Shown piece by piece: positions 1 through 10,358 of a stretch of 64,000 nt of DNA (its first letter is position 1; every line of letters begins with the position of its first letter). The position numbers and the translations under genes were made by a program. This DNA is from Desulfovibrio fairfieldensis (GTDB taxonomy: Bacteria; Desulfobacterota; Desulfovibrionia; Desulfovibrionales; Desulfovibrionaceae): positions 1,330,501 through 1,394,500 of the forward strand of contig NZ_CP014229.1 of NCBI RefSeq assembly GCF_001553605.1. The letters run 5' to 3'. Under the pieces are notes generated by a model. It ran no database searches and had not been told where the DNA came from. It saw only the letters and a list, made by a program, of their open reading frames with translations.

Positions 1-864
1 GAAAAAGTCCACATTGAGCATCATGCCCACGGAAATGAAAAAAAGGCTCATGAACACGTCGCGATAGGGCAGGATGCCGGAGATGACGCTCATGCTGTAC
101 TGAGAGCGGGCCAGCAGTAAACCGGCCAGAAAGGCCCCCAGGGAAAGGGAAAGACCGAGGGCGCTGGTCAGCAGGGCCATGCCCATGCACAGGCCCAGCG
201 TGGTCAGCAGCAGGATTTCACGGGTGCGCGTGCGCATGACGGCTTCCATCAGACGATCGAGCCCGAAATGGGCGAAAAGCAGCACGCCGCCCAGTGCCAG
301 GACCACCCAGAGGACGGAAAAAAACGCGTTTTCCAGCGAAAGCTCCAGTGTGCCCGCCAGCAGCGGCACAGAGAGCAGCATGGGGGCCACCATGATGTCC
401 TGGAATACCAGGATAGCCAGAGAAAGACGGCCTGTGGGCGTATTGGTGGTACCGCGTTCCTGCAGGATCCGCAGCACGATGGCCGAAGAGGAGAGGGCCA
501 CCAGGCAGCCCCAGAAAATGCCTTTCTGATAGGTGACGCCTTCCAGAAGAGCAAGGCCCATGACGGCCAGCACGGTCAGGCCGATCTGCAGGCTGCCGCC
601 CAGAAAGACGGGGCGTTTGAGCCTGTTCAGGGCATCGCCCGAAAGTTCCATGCCGATGGTGAACAAAAGCATGGCGACGCCGATATCCGCCACCTGATCA
701 ATGGCCTCGCGGTTGCTGACGATACCCAGCAAGGACGGGCCGCAAAGCACGCCGGTAAGCAGAAAGCCCACCGTGGCGGGCAGTTTGAGGCGGTTACAGA
801 CAATGGTGACAACGATAGAGAGCAGAAAGATGATGACTATTTCGTAAAGAAAGGGGACTTCCAT
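1..864 (-). CDS. CPA2-type monovalent cation:proton antiporter, C-terminus cut by window edge
   Basis: The leftward reading frame is open from an ATG at 864 to base 1, giving the first 288 residues. It is very hydrophobic and repeats the Kef/CPA2 membrane pattern: an N-terminal helix beginning MEVPFLYEIVIIFLLSI, then PATVGFLLTGVLCGP, then DIGVAMLLFTIGMELS, and later LSLAILVFQDIMVAPML. The PATVGFLLTG and LVFQD motifs are typical of this family, which exchanges K+ or Na+ for protons across the inner membrane. A GGAGG ribosome site lies 4-5 bases before the ATG. The regulatory TrkA-N/C domains, if present, lie outside the window, so KefB, KefC or a NapA-like protein cannot be separated. Confidence 0.85.
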   Translation of the reverse strand, partial: MEVPFLYEIVIIFLLSIVVTIVCNRLKLPATVGFLLTGVLCGPSLLGIVSNREAIDQVADIGVAMLLFTIGMELSGDALNRLKRPVFLGGSLQIGLTVLAVMGLALLEGVTYQKGIFWGCLVALSSSAIVLRILQERGTTNTPTGRLSLAILVFQDIMVAPMLLSVPLLAGTLELSLENAFFSVLWVVLALGGVLLFAHFGLDRLMEAVMRTRTREILLLTTLGLCMGMALLTSALGLSLSLGAFLAGLLLARSQYSMSVISGILPYRDVFMSLFFISVGMMLNVDFF

Positions 865-1005
865 GCGGCCTCCGAGCCATGCAAAATAGCATTGGCGGCC
901 ACCCCGCGCAAGATGCGCGGCCTGCGGCATCGTGAGGCGCTTTTACTTTTCAGGCCCTTGGGGCATACTTGTCGCAGTGCTTTCTTTTTACGAGGAGACA
1001 TGGAG

Positions 1006-1515
1006 ATGGATATTTTTGAAGCCCTGTTCACCCGGCGCAGCATCCGCAAATACACTCAGGAAGACGTCAGCGATGAAGACCTGAACATCCTGCTCAAGGC
1101 GGCCATGCTGGCTCCCAGCGCCAGCAACCGGCAGCCCTGGCACTTTGTGGTGGTGCGTGATCCCGATGTGCGCGCGGCCCTGGCGGGACGGCATCCCTAT
1201 GCCAAAATGGCCGCCGACGCGCCGGTGGTGATCGTGGTCTGCGCGGATCTCAATGAAGAAAAAACCCCCGGTTTCTGGGTACAGGATTGTTCCGCCGCCA
1301 CCCAAAACCTCATGCTGGCCGCGCGCGCCAGAAATCTGGGTTCTGTCTGGTGCGGCCTGCACCCGGTGGAGGACCGCATACTGCCGGTACGGGAAATACT
1401 CAATCTGCCGGACAACGTCATGCCTCTGAGCCTGGTGGCTCTGGGCCATCCCGCCCAGCCTTTTTCTGAAGCGGACCGCTTCCGCGCGGACAGGATCCAT
1501 AACGACCGCTGGTAG
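1006..1515 (+). CDS. Nitroreductase family protein (FMN-dependent)
   Basis: This 169-residue protein starts MDIFEALFTRRSIRKY, the classic N-terminal FMN-binding RRSIR motif, followed by APSASNRQPWHFVVV (FMN/dimer contact) and a late LGSVWCGL segment. Length and motif order fit the small single-domain nitroreductases, which are cytoplasmic homodimers that reduce nitroaromatics, quinones or similar acceptors with NAD(P)H. The second in-frame ATG (1006) is preferred because AGGAG at 993-997 sits 8 bases before it; the first ATG at 1000 is only 2 bases from that site. The gene is divergent from the antiporter and ends before a bidirectional terminator. The physiological substrate is unknown. Confidence 0.88.
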   Translation: MDIFEALFTRRSIRKYTQEDVSDEDLNILLKAAMLAPSASNRQPWHFVVVRDPDVRAALAGRHPYAKMAADAPVVIVVCADLNEEKTPGFWVQDCSAATQNLMLAARARNLGSVWCGLHPVEDRILPVREILNLPDNVMPLSLVALGHPAQPFSEADRFRADRIHNDRW

Positions 1516-1538
1516 GCAGGCGACCGGAGTATAGCGAC

Positions 1539-1572
1539 AAAAAAGCCGCCCGGCGGAAAGCGGGCGGCTTTT
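1539..1572. terminator. Bidirectional intrinsic terminator between nitroreductase and gdhA
   Basis: Arms AAAAGCCGCCCG and CGGGCGGCTTTT form a GC-rich hairpin with a short loop. There is an A-run on the left and a T-run on the right, so it can end transcripts from either side. Confidence 0.85.
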
Positions 1573-1605
1573 GGCGTTGGGGAGGGAACTTGAAGCGTCA
1601 TCTGA

Positions 1606-3148
<1,543 letters not shown>

Positions 3149-3180
3149 TTATCCAAGTTCCCGGCGGCTGGCAAGGTTTT

Positions 3181-4431
3181 TCAGGCATCTGCCCCGGGCG
3201 GAAGCATGGAGGGCCGGGGCTGCTTCCCGAAGGCCCGCGCGGCCTGAAGCGCGCTCAAGGCCATGAGCTTGCAGCGCGGCAGAAGTGTGGAAGGCAGCAT
3301 ATATTCCTGCGCGGTATGGATGTTTTCTCCTTCGGGCCCCATGCAGCAGATGGTGGGGATGCCCAGGGCACCGGCACAGAAGCCGGACTCGGCGGCGCTT
3401 TCATAGTGCTGACCGGAAAGGCGCATGCCCAGAGTTTCCCCGGCCTCCCGCACCAGTTCGAAAAAGGCGTCGCCCTGCGGGCTGCGCTCCAGGGGATACA
3501 GGCGCAGGCCGCCGCTGATATGAGCCGTGGTGCCGGGTACCACGGGTTTTTCAACCAGTTCGCGGATTCCGGCCACCACGCGTCGACCGTCCTCCAATGT
3601 ACGATAGGTCAGGTGAATGCGGGCCTCGGCCCAGGGAGCCACGGAATTGGCCGAAATGCCGCCGCTGACCAGGCCGGTGTTGACCGTCAGGCCGCGCGGC
3701 AGATCCAGAAAGGCGTTGATGCCCAGAATCTTGTGCGCCAGTTCAATGACGGCGGAAGCGCCTTCCTCGTAATTACGCCCGGCATGCGCGGCCTTGCCCT
3801 GGATTTTCAGATGCATATGTCCCGACCCTTTGCGCGAAAGGGTCACCTTGCCGCCTTCGCCGCCCGGTTCGGCGCAGATCACGGCCATAGCGCCGGGAAG
3901 CTGCGCGGCCAGGGCTTTGGAGGCCGTGGGCGAACCCAGCTCCTCATCGGGTGAAAACATCAGGGTCAGGGGGCAGGGCAGCAGGCCGCTCTGTTTGAGC
4001 GCCCGCGCCGCGAAGAGCATGGCCACAAGCCCGGCCTTCATGTCCGCCACTCCCGGTCCGGTGGCTCTGTCCGCCGCCCTGTCCAGGCGAAAGGGGCGGG
4101 CCGCGGCCGTGCCCACGGGAAACACCGTGTCCATATGCCCGATAAAGGCAATACCCGGACCGGCCTCGGGCGCATGCGTTCTTGCCGTGAAGACGTCGCC
4201 CAGGTCCTTCTGCCAGGCTTCGTCCTCGGGAACGGGCGGCTTGGGCAGGCGGCGAACCTGAAAGCCCGCTTCTCCGAGCCAGGCCGTGAGCCTCTCGCCC
4301 ATACGGTTGACCCCGTCCGCGTGGGCCGTGGGGGAATCAATGCCCACCAGTTCCTCCAGCAGGGCGAGCATGGACGCTTCCTGGTCCTGAAGGATCGTGT
4401 CCAGCGCGGTTTTCCACTGTGCCGGTTCCAT
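3181..4431 (-). CDS. M20 family metallopeptidase, glutamate carboxypeptidase-like (copy 1)
   Basis: This 416-residue protein carries the dizinc M20 ligands in order: GHMDTV (about residue 98), GPGVADMKAG (about 124), SPDEELGS with the catalytic Glu (about 160), CAEPGG, and a late GENIHTAQEY with the last His ligand. The dimerisation domain begins near KAAHAGRNYEEGAS. These enzymes cleave C-terminal glutamate or other acyl-amino acid amides. The ATG at 4431 has AAGGAG 7 bases upstream; the frame stays open further upstream without a start signal. It lacks a signal peptide, so it acts in the cytoplasm. It is a clear paralogue of the protein at 6873-8108 and is the last gene of the TctBA transport cluster. 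The substrate is unknown. Confidence 0.9.
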   Translation of the reverse strand: MEPAQWKTALDTILQDQEASMLALLEELVGIDSPTAHADGVNRMGERLTAWLGEAGFQVRRLPKPPVPEDEAWQKDLGDVFTARTHAPEAGPGIAFIGHMDTVFPVGTAAARPFRLDRAADRATGPGVADMKAGLVAMLFAARALKQSGLLPCPLTLMFSPDEELGSPTASKALAAQLPGAMAVICAEPGGEGGKVTLSRKGSGHMHLKIQGKAAHAGRNYEEGASAVIELAHKILGINAFLDLPRGLTVNTGLVSGGISANSVAPWAEARIHLTYRTLEDGRRVVAGIRELVEKPVVPGTTAHISGGLRLYPLERSPQGDAFFELVREAGETLGMRLSGQHYESAAESGFCAGALGIPTICCMGPEGENIHTAQEYMLPSTLLPRCKLMALSALQAARAFGKQPRPSMLPPGADA

Positions 4432-4489
4432 GGCTCTGCTCCTTATCCGCGATAATTTGCCAATCGTGGGCTTTGTACGCGGCCGTCGG

Positions 4490-4578
4490 AACGTATCGTC
4501 ACGAGATGGATTTAGTTCTCCAAAAGCAGATGAAATCTGACGCTGCCGGAGACAAGAGGCTCTCGTGACGGTACGCGT
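4490..4578. repeat. Inverted repeat between the binding-protein gene and the last M20 gene
   Basis: Near-matching arms AACGTATCGTCACGAGA (4490-4506) and CTCTCGTGACGGTACGCGTT (4560-4578) enclose about 53 bases. The right arm runs into the stop codon at 4578-4580. No T-run follows, so it looks more like an RNA-processing or stabilising hairpin inside the operon than a terminator. Confidence 0.5.
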
Positions 4579-5651
4579 TAAGGTTTGGGGCTGATGGCCT
4601 TGAGATAGACGTCGGTCACGGCGTTCATGCGTTCCAGGCGAGGCCGGTCGGCTTCGCGCACGGACCCGATGCTTTCGTAAAAGGCCGCGATATCGCCCAG
4701 CCAGGTTTGGAGTTTGCTTTTGCCTTGGGCGGCGTTGAAAAGAGCAAGCTGCTCGTTGAGCGTGAAGACGGGATGGGCCTTGAGATCCTGCACGGCCTGT
4801 TCGGGAGTCAGCTCCAGGCCCGTCCATTCCTTGAAAAAGCGGCTGTAGTCCGCCGCCAGGTTTTCCGGCGGCGTGGCGCGCAGCATGTCCACGGCGCGGA
4901 AGTACATTTTGAGGAAGGCTTCGATCCGCTGCGGGTATTTGTCGGCATAGGCGCGGTTGGCGACCAGCAATACGGGTTGGGATACGCCGCAGTGATTGGA
5001 AAGCGCCGCGGCTTTGAAGCCTTTTTGTTCCGCTTCATAGGTCAGGGGCGCCCAGAGCGCCACAGCGTCGCCCAGACCGCCGGAAAACGCGCCCAAGGCA
5101 GGGGTCGGGTCCATATATCTGACGCGCACGTCTTTTTCGCTCAGACCCAGAGCCTTGAGCCAGGCCGTCATCAGGTAGTGCGCGGAGGTCGCCTTGGGGC
5201 AGAGGATCAGCTTTTTGGCCACGCTGGCGCGGTCGCCGTAGATCTCCGGAAAGGCGGGATTGGCGCCCTTGACCTTGAGTATGGGACTGTCGGCCCGCAC
5301 ATACAGGGCATTGGCCAGGGATTCGTCGTTGGCCACGGCGATGATGTCCAGGCGGTCATTGAGCGCGGCCGTGAGGGCGGGCACGGCGCCGCATCCGGCC
5401 ACGGCCCAGTCATAGGCCAGGATGCCCTCGACAATGGCCTTGCCCGAGCCGAAGCGCAGCATGGAAACATCCAGGCCGACTTCCCTGTCCCAACCGTGCT
5501 TCTTGGCGTACCAGACGGCAAAGGCCTCATTTTCCCCCAGCCAGGCCGTTTTCATGGGCACCGGAGCCGCGGCCGCCAGCGCGGCGCGGCTTCCGCAGAA
5601 GAGGGTCAGAACCGCCAGACAGAAGATCACCACACCAGTTGTTATTTTCAT
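4578..5651 (-). CDS. ABC-type substrate-binding protein, NitT/TauT-like
   Basis: The 357-residue protein has an N-terminal signal peptide (MKITTGVVIFCLAVLTLFCG, cleavage likely after RAALAAA). The body begins with TAWLGENEAFAVWYAKKHGW, typical of the SsuA/TauA/NitT periplasmic binding fold, with an LDVSMLRFGSGKAIVEGI ligand-loop region. It would bind a small anion or sulfonate-like ligand in the periplasm. GGAGGAACGAGAGC precedes the ATG at 5651. No cognate ABC permease or ATPase is present in the window. The protein lies in a TTT-transporter operon, so either the partner is encoded elsewhere or it serves as an extra binding protein. The ligand cannot be read from the sequence. Confidence 0.82.
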   Translation of the reverse strand: MKITTGVVIFCLAVLTLFCGSRAALAAAAPVPMKTAWLGENEAFAVWYAKKHGWDREVGLDVSMLRFGSGKAIVEGILAYDWAVAGCGAVPALTAALNDRLDIIAVANDESLANALYVRADSPILKVKGANPAFPEIYGDRASVAKKLILCPKATSAHYLMTAWLKALGLSEKDVRVRYMDPTPALGAFSGGLGDAVALWAPLTYEAEQKGFKAAALSNHCGVSQPVLLVANRAYADKYPQRIEAFLKMYFRAVDMLRATPPENLAADYSRFFKEWTGLELTPEQAVQDLKAHPVFTLNEQLALFNAAQGKSKLQTWLGDIAAFYESIGSVREADRPRLERMNAVTDVYLKAISPKP

Positions 5652-5729
5652 GCTCTCGTTCCTCCGGAGCGCCGGACGTTTGTCCGGCGCTTCCCCATGC
5701 CTGCGATCCGGGCGCGGGAGCGCACCGTC

Positions 5730-6707
5730 TCAGTTAAACTTGTTTTCCTTCATGATCGTGCCGATGGTTTGCCAGCTCTTGTCCAGCACCTGCTGGAATT
5801 CCTTGGCCGAGAGGTAGTCGGTGCTCAGGCCGGCCTTGGCGAACTTGGCCTGCACGCCGGGGTCGGCCAGCGCCTCCTTGATCAGATTCTGCATGGTCTC
5901 CACGCGGTCGTCGGGCACGCGCCTGGGGGCCAACAGACCATGGGCCGAGCCCAGCGTCAATTCCTTATTGCCGAGCTGTTCGGCAAAGGTGGGAACGTCG
6001 GGGAATTCCGGCAGGCGCTCGGGGCTGGAGACGCCGATCATTCTGAAATCGCCGGAGAGCACATAGGGCTTCTGGTTGATGGTCACGCCGAAGCCGCTGG
6101 TGACATGGCGTCCCAGCAGGGCGGTGGAGACGTCGTGGCCGCTTGTATAGGCCACATGAGGCAGGGTCACGTCCGGGAACTGCTTCAGCAGCAGGGTCAT
6201 GAACAGGCGCTGGGTGGAAAGCGCGCCGTGGCTTGCATAATTGTATTTACCGGGATTGGCCTTGGCCGCTTCAATGAGCCCCTTGAAATCCTTGATCGGC
6301 GAATCGGCGTTGACGGCCAGACTCAGCCACATGACGGAGACTTGCGCTACCGTGCGGAAATCCTTGATGTTGTAGCCCGTGGCCTTGACCTGGGGCGTGG
6401 TTGAAAATGTCGTCACGGACGGGAAGCCGTAAGTGTAGCCGTCGGGCCGGGCCTTGGCCACTTCCAGCATGGCCGGAGCGCCCGCGCCCCCGGCTTTGCA
6501 GAGAATATTCAGCGTGATGTTGTGTTTGGTCTGAAAGTATTCGGCCAGGATGCGGGCGGCAATGTCCACCGCGCCGCCCGGCCCGAAGGGGATGATGATG
6601 TTGACGGGTCTGTCGGGATACGCGGCCCGGGCCATGCCCGGCGAAAGCGGCAGCAAGAGGGCGCAGGTCGTCAGCGCGGCGCGGAAAAGGCGCATCAGCG
6701 TAATCAT
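5730..6707 (-). CDS. Tripartite tricarboxylate transporter substrate-binding protein (TctC/Bug family)
   Basis: This 325-residue protein starts with a signal peptide ending near SPGMARAAYPDRP. It carries the Bug-family start YPDRPVNIIIPFGPGGAVD, the signature of extracytoplasmic TTT binding proteins, and the late PERLPEFPDVPTFAEQ motif seen in nearly all members. It delivers its ligand, usually a carboxylate, to TctA/TctB. AAGGAG sits 6 bases before the ATG at 6707. It is encoded downstream of tctB-tctA and one M20 peptidase, so the ligand may be an acyl-amino acid or dipeptide-like acid that the peptidase then cleaves; that link is inferred. Confidence 0.92.
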   Translation of the reverse strand: MITLMRLFRAALTTCALLLPLSPGMARAAYPDRPVNIIIPFGPGGAVDIAARILAEYFQTKHNITLNILCKAGGAGAPAMLEVAKARPDGYTYGFPSVTTFSTTPQVKATGYNIKDFRTVAQVSVMWLSLAVNADSPIKDFKGLIEAAKANPGKYNYASHGALSTQRLFMTLLLKQFPDVTLPHVAYTSGHDVSTALLGRHVTSGFGVTINQKPYVLSGDFRMIGVSSPERLPEFPDVPTFAEQLGNKELTLGSAHGLLAPRRVPDDRVETMQNLIKEALADPGVQAKFAKAGLSTDYLSAKEFQQVLDKSWQTIGTIMKENKFN

Positions 6708-6751
6708 AATGGTCTCCTTCGTTGCGGGCTAGTGAGTATCAAAGTTGTACT

Positions 6752-6892
6752 TTAGAGTATTTTGCTTTTGAAACACTCCGTGTTTCAACGCTTCATTCAG
6801 CCGATAAGCGCGGTTATCGGCTGAATCCACGCCGCGTTGCGGCGCACCGCACTGTGTACGACGAGAGCAATTTCATTTCGAAATTGCTCTCG
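6752..6892. repeat. Dispersed intergenic element, copy B (three hairpins plus terminal palindrome)
   Basis: After TTAGAGT (6752) come hairpin 1 (TTGAAACAC/GTGTTTCAA, 6768-6788), hairpin 2 (13-bp stem ATTCAGCCGATAA/TTATCGGCTGAAT around a GCGCGG loop, 6795-6826), hairpin 3 (CGCCGC/GCGGCG, 6830-6844) and a terminal palindrome AGAGCAATTTC/GAAATTGCTCT (6864-6890). The last palindrome contains the stop codon of the M20 gene at 6873. The structure matches copy D at 29162 with compensating base changes. Confidence 0.8.
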
Positions 6893-8108
6893 GAGGGGAT
6901 GCGTCAAAAACGCGCGCCGCCTGCAGGGCGGCCAGGGCCACCAGTTTGGCGCGCGGCAGGAAGGTCGAGGGAGTGATGTACTCGTCGTCGGCATGCAGGC
7001 CTGTGCCCTCCGGTCCCAGGCTGCAGACGACCGGCAGGTCCAGAATGCTTGAGCAGTAGCCCGATTCCGCCGCTCCTTTGGAGCGGATGCAGCGTACCGG
7101 ATACTCCAGAACCTCTCCGGCCTGCCGTACCAGTTGCCACAGGGCCTGGACCTTGGGAGTGGGCGTCAGCGGATATAGCCGCATGCCGCCGCTGGCACTG
7201 GAAACAGTGCCGGGAATCCAGGTTTTCGCCACATCGGCCCGGATATCCTCCACAAGTTTGCGACCGGCCTCCAGCGTGCGGAAGGTGCAATGGATGCGCG
7301 CCCGGGCATTGGGGGCCACGGAGTTGGCGGAGATGCCGCCGCTGATCAGGCCGGTGTTCACCGTGGTGCCGTCGGCGAGATCCAGATGTTCGTTGAAAGC
7401 CAGGATTTTGTGGGCCAGCTCAAGAACGGCGGAAGCGCCTTCCTCGTAATTGCGCCCGGCATGGGCGGACTTGCCCTGAATTTCAAGCAGGAAGTGGCCG
7501 GAGCCCTTGCGTTCCACGGAAACCCCGCCGCCGGGATAGCCCGGCTCCGTGCAGAGCACCGCGTGCGCGCCGTTAAGCACTTGGCCGAGCAGAGGCGTGG
7601 TGGAGGGCGAACCCAGTTCCTCGTCGGGCGAAAAGGTCAGGGTCATGGGCACGGGCATCAGGTCCAGTTCTTTCAGGGCCCTGGCTACGAACATGTTGAT
7701 CACAAGCCCGGCCTTCATGTCCAGAATGCCGGGGCCGGTGGCTCTGTCGGCGGCTCGGTCCAGGCGGAAGGGGCGGGCCGCCGCCGTCCCGGCCGGAAAG
7801 ACCGTGTCCATGTGCCCGATGAAGGCCACGCCCGGTCCGGCTTCCTCGGCATGGCTGCGGGCGCAGAACACGTTGCCCAGAGCGTCCATCCAGGCCTCAT
7901 CGGGCGGCGAGGGCCTTTTGGGCAGCATGGCCGTCTGAAAGCCCGCTCCGGCCATCCAGGCGGCGAGCGTCTCGCCCAGTTTGTTCACATCGCCGCCGTC
8001 GTGGGAAAAAGAATCCATGTTCACGATGCGTTCCAGAAGGGCGAACATCTCGGGTTCCTTGTCATTGAACCAGGCATCCAGCTTTTCTTTCCATTGCGCG
8101 AGTTCCAT
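6873..8108 (-). CDS. M20 family metallopeptidase, glutamate carboxypeptidase-like (copy 2)
   Basis: The 411-residue paralogue of the 3181-4431 product has the same metal and catalytic motifs: GHMDTVFPAGTAAARPF, GPGILDMKAG, FSPDEELGS, CTEPGYPGG and the late His in EGTGLHADDEY. There is no signal peptide, so it is cytoplasmic. AAGGAG stands 6 bases before the ATG at 8108, and the start lies 21 bases after tctA, so the two are cotranscribed. The last residues (RAISK) and the stop are encoded inside repeat copy B, so the tail was probably altered by that repeat. It likely hydrolyses an imported acyl-amino acid or peptide-like acid. Confidence 0.9.
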   Translation of the reverse strand: MELAQWKEKLDAWFNDKEPEMFALLERIVNMDSFSHDGGDVNKLGETLAAWMAGAGFQTAMLPKRPSPPDEAWMDALGNVFCARSHAEEAGPGVAFIGHMDTVFPAGTAAARPFRLDRAADRATGPGILDMKAGLVINMFVARALKELDLMPVPMTLTFSPDEELGSPSTTPLLGQVLNGAHAVLCTEPGYPGGGVSVERKGSGHFLLEIQGKSAHAGRNYEEGASAVLELAHKILAFNEHLDLADGTTVNTGLISGGISANSVAPNARARIHCTFRTLEAGRKLVEDIRADVAKTWIPGTVSSASGGMRLYPLTPTPKVQALWQLVRQAGEVLEYPVRCIRSKGAAESGYCSSILDLPVVCSLGPEGTGLHADDEYITPSTFLPRAKLVALAALQAARVFDASPPRAISK

Positions 8109-8129
8109 GTGCGGCTCCTTGGCTGTTGG

Positions 8130-9626
8130 TCAGGATTGGCGTGGGTTCTTCCGGGAAGCGCGGATGTCGTCGTATACGGACTTGACCAGTACGAACAGGC
8201 TGAGCCCCAGGACAATGCAGGCCACGGGGCTGGTGTAAAAGATGGCGTAGTCGTTCTGGGAGATGCTTAATGCCCGTCGGAAGTTGGCTTCGGCGATGGG
8301 TTCCAGGATCATGGCCAGCAGCAGCGGCGGCAGGGGGAAGTCGCACTTGGTCATCAGATAGCCCACTGTGCCGAATACCGCCACCACCAGCAGGTCAAAG
8401 GTGGAATTGTTCACTGCATAGCCGCCCACCGCGCAGAGCGTGACCACGATGGGCATGAGCACACCGCCGGGAATGGCCGTGATCTTGTTGGCCCCGCGCA
8501 CGGCAATAAGCCCGCAGACCAGCATCAGCACATTGGCGATGATGAAGGCCGAGAAAATGCCGTACACCGTGACCGGATGCTCTACAAAAAGCAGCGGGCC
8601 GGGCGTCAGGCCCTGGATCATCAACGCGCCCAGCATAATGGCGGTGATGATGTCGCCGGGCACGCCCAGGGTCAGAAGGGGGATCAGCGCGCCGCCGCAG
8701 ACGGCGTTGTTGGAGGATTCCGTGGCGGCGATGCCCTCCAGGCAGCCCTTGCCGTACATTTCCGGCGTCTTGGAGTGGCGCTTGGCCTCGGAGTAGGCGA
8801 AAAAGGTGGCCGCGCTCACGCCGGTGGCCGGAATGATCCCGATGACCGTGCCGATGGCCGAGGAGCGCAGAAAGTTCACGGCATTGCCGGTAAGCTCTTT
8901 TAAGGAAAGGCCGCGCCTGGATATCTTGCTTTCCTTGAGCGATACGCCCCGGACAACGTCCTCCACGGTCACCAGCACCTGGGACATGGCGAACAGGCCC
9001 ACCAGCACCGGCACCAGTGACAGGCCGTTGAAGAGATCCGGAATATCGAAGGTATTGCGCATGTCGCCGGTGACCGGGTCCAGGCCGATGGTGGCGAGAA
9101 ACAGGCCCACGCAGGCGGAGATCAGGCCTTTGATCAGGTGGCCGGAAGAGAGCGAGGCCACGATGGTCAGACCGAAGACCGCCACGGCGAAATACTCCGG
9201 CGCGCTGAAGGACATGGCCGCGCGGGCCAGCAGCGGCGCTACGGAGACCAGGGCCAGCGCGCTGAAAATGCCGCCGATGAAGGAGGCTATGGTGGCCATG
9301 TCCAGGGCTTTGCGGGATTCGCCGCGCGCGGTCAGGGCCGGACCTTCCAGCATGGTGGCCGCTGCGGAAACTGTGCCCGGCGTGCCCACCAGAATGGCCG
9401 TGATGCAGCCGCCGTAAATGGCCCCGCAATACATGCCGAGCAGGGCTGAAAAGGCGTCCACCGGAGCCATGCCGAAGGTCAGCGGGATGAGAAGGGCCAC
9501 GCCCATGGCCGCCGTGAGGCCGGGCAGGGCGCCGAAGATGATCCCCAGGGCCACGCCCATGAGGTTGGCCAGCAGGGCGCTCAGACTGAGGGCGCTCATA
9601 ATGCCGTCAAGGATGTTCGCAAACAT
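8130..9626 (-). CDS. Tripartite tricarboxylate transporter large permease TctA
   Basis: The 498-residue, roughly 12-helix membrane protein has the TctA signatures GVALGIIFGALPGLTAAMGV near the N-terminus, MYCGAIYGGCITAILVGTPG, and ALIPLLTLGVPGDIITAIMLG (quoted over successive parts). These Gly/Pro-rich hairpins are the transport core of TTT systems, which are secondary carriers using a binding protein. GGGGAG lies 6 bases before the ATG at 9626. The length fits the family (about 500). It lies directly between TctB and an M20 peptidase in the operon. Confidence 0.95.
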   Translation of the reverse strand: MFANILDGIMSALSLSALLANLMGVALGIIFGALPGLTAAMGVALLIPLTFGMAPVDAFSALLGMYCGAIYGGCITAILVGTPGTVSAAATMLEGPALTARGESRKALDMATIASFIGGIFSALALVSVAPLLARAAMSFSAPEYFAVAVFGLTIVASLSSGHLIKGLISACVGLFLATIGLDPVTGDMRNTFDIPDLFNGLSLVPVLVGLFAMSQVLVTVEDVVRGVSLKESKISRRGLSLKELTGNAVNFLRSSAIGTVIGIIPATGVSAATFFAYSEAKRHSKTPEMYGKGCLEGIAATESSNNAVCGGALIPLLTLGVPGDIITAIMLGALMIQGLTPGPLLFVEHPVTVYGIFSAFIIANVLMLVCGLIAVRGANKITAIPGGVLMPIVVTLCAVGGYAVNNSTFDLLVVAVFGTVGYLMTKCDFPLPPLLLAMILEPIAEANFRRALSISQNDYAIFYTSPVACIVLGLSLFVLVKSVYDDIRASRKNPRQS

Positions 9627-9640
9627 GTCTTTCTCCCCTG

Positions 9641-9690
9641 GAGCAGATTTGCTTTGAAATTGTGTCCAATTTCAAAGTTGAAATGCTCTG
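9641..9690. repeat. Dispersed intergenic element, short copy C
   Basis: GAGCA...TGCTCTG ends enclose a single 11-bp hairpin CTTTGAAATTG/CAATTTCAAAG (9652-9677), which corresponds to hairpin 1 of the longer copies. It lies between tctB and tctA, immediately upstream of the tctA ribosome site, so it falls inside the operon transcript. Confidence 0.65.
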
Positions 9691-9723
9691 AGAACGGATG
9701 CCGGTTGTGCCGCGGCCGGGGCC

Positions 9724-10209
9724 TCATGGCAACATGACCTGGAAAAACCAGCCGAAGGCCGTGAGCAGGGCGGACGTGGTCAATACCGCGACCAGAACAA
9801 TTTCCAGCGGCTTGCGCCTGCCGAGCAGAGGCAGTGTGAACAGAAGAAAGAGAAATGTGCTGACGCCGAAGGCTCCGCCCGAGGTAAAAGGCGGATTCTC
9901 CATGGCGGCGAAAAGATCGCCGAGTCCGGTCAGCGTGATCAGATACAGGTAGAAAAGGCCGAGAAAGAGAAGGACTTTTTTGAAGACATGGGGTTCGGGC
10001 CAGTAGCGTTTGAGGGGCTTTTGCCGCAGGCCCTTGATGAGCAGAACACAGCTCAGAACGGCAAGAATGACGAGAACCGCCCTGGGCACGCCGGCGGGCC
10101 CCACGTTTTCCGTGCTCCCGGCCGGCGGCAGCAGGCTGACGCTGTATGCGCCCACGGCGCACAATCCGAGCAGAATAAGGCCGCTGACAACGTCTGTTGG
10201 GCTTTTCAT
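9724..10209 (-). CDS. Tripartite tricarboxylate transporter small membrane subunit TctB
   Basis: This 161-residue protein has four predicted membrane helices (LILLGLCAVGAYSVSLLPP, VLVILAVLSCVLLIKGL, LLFLGLFYLYLITL, and a paired C-terminal stretch). This is the TctB/DUF1468 pattern and length. Residues around SLLPPAGSTENVGPAGVPRA resemble the conserved extracytoplasmic loop of the family. Its position directly upstream of tctA supports the call, as sequence alone is weakly conserved in this subunit. GAGAGG lies before the ATG at 10209. Confidence 0.85.
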   Translation of the reverse strand: MKSPTDVVSGLILLGLCAVGAYSVSLLPPAGSTENVGPAGVPRAVLVILAVLSCVLLIKGLRQKPLKRYWPEPHVFKKVLLFLGLFYLYLITLTGLGDLFAAMENPPFTSGGAFGVSTFLFLLFTLPLLGRRKPLEIVLVAVLTTSALLTAFGWFFQVMLP

Positions 10210-10358
10210 GCTTTTCCTCTCTCTGGTTTCGCTGCGGAATACCTTGGGAAAGGGACTGCGCGGTGGGAACGCGTCTGCGCTTCCCGCCTACGGTGGACCG
10301 CACCGGCCGTGGCCGGTCCTCTGTTCGCGTGTATGCCGCCGCATAAGCAATGACATGG

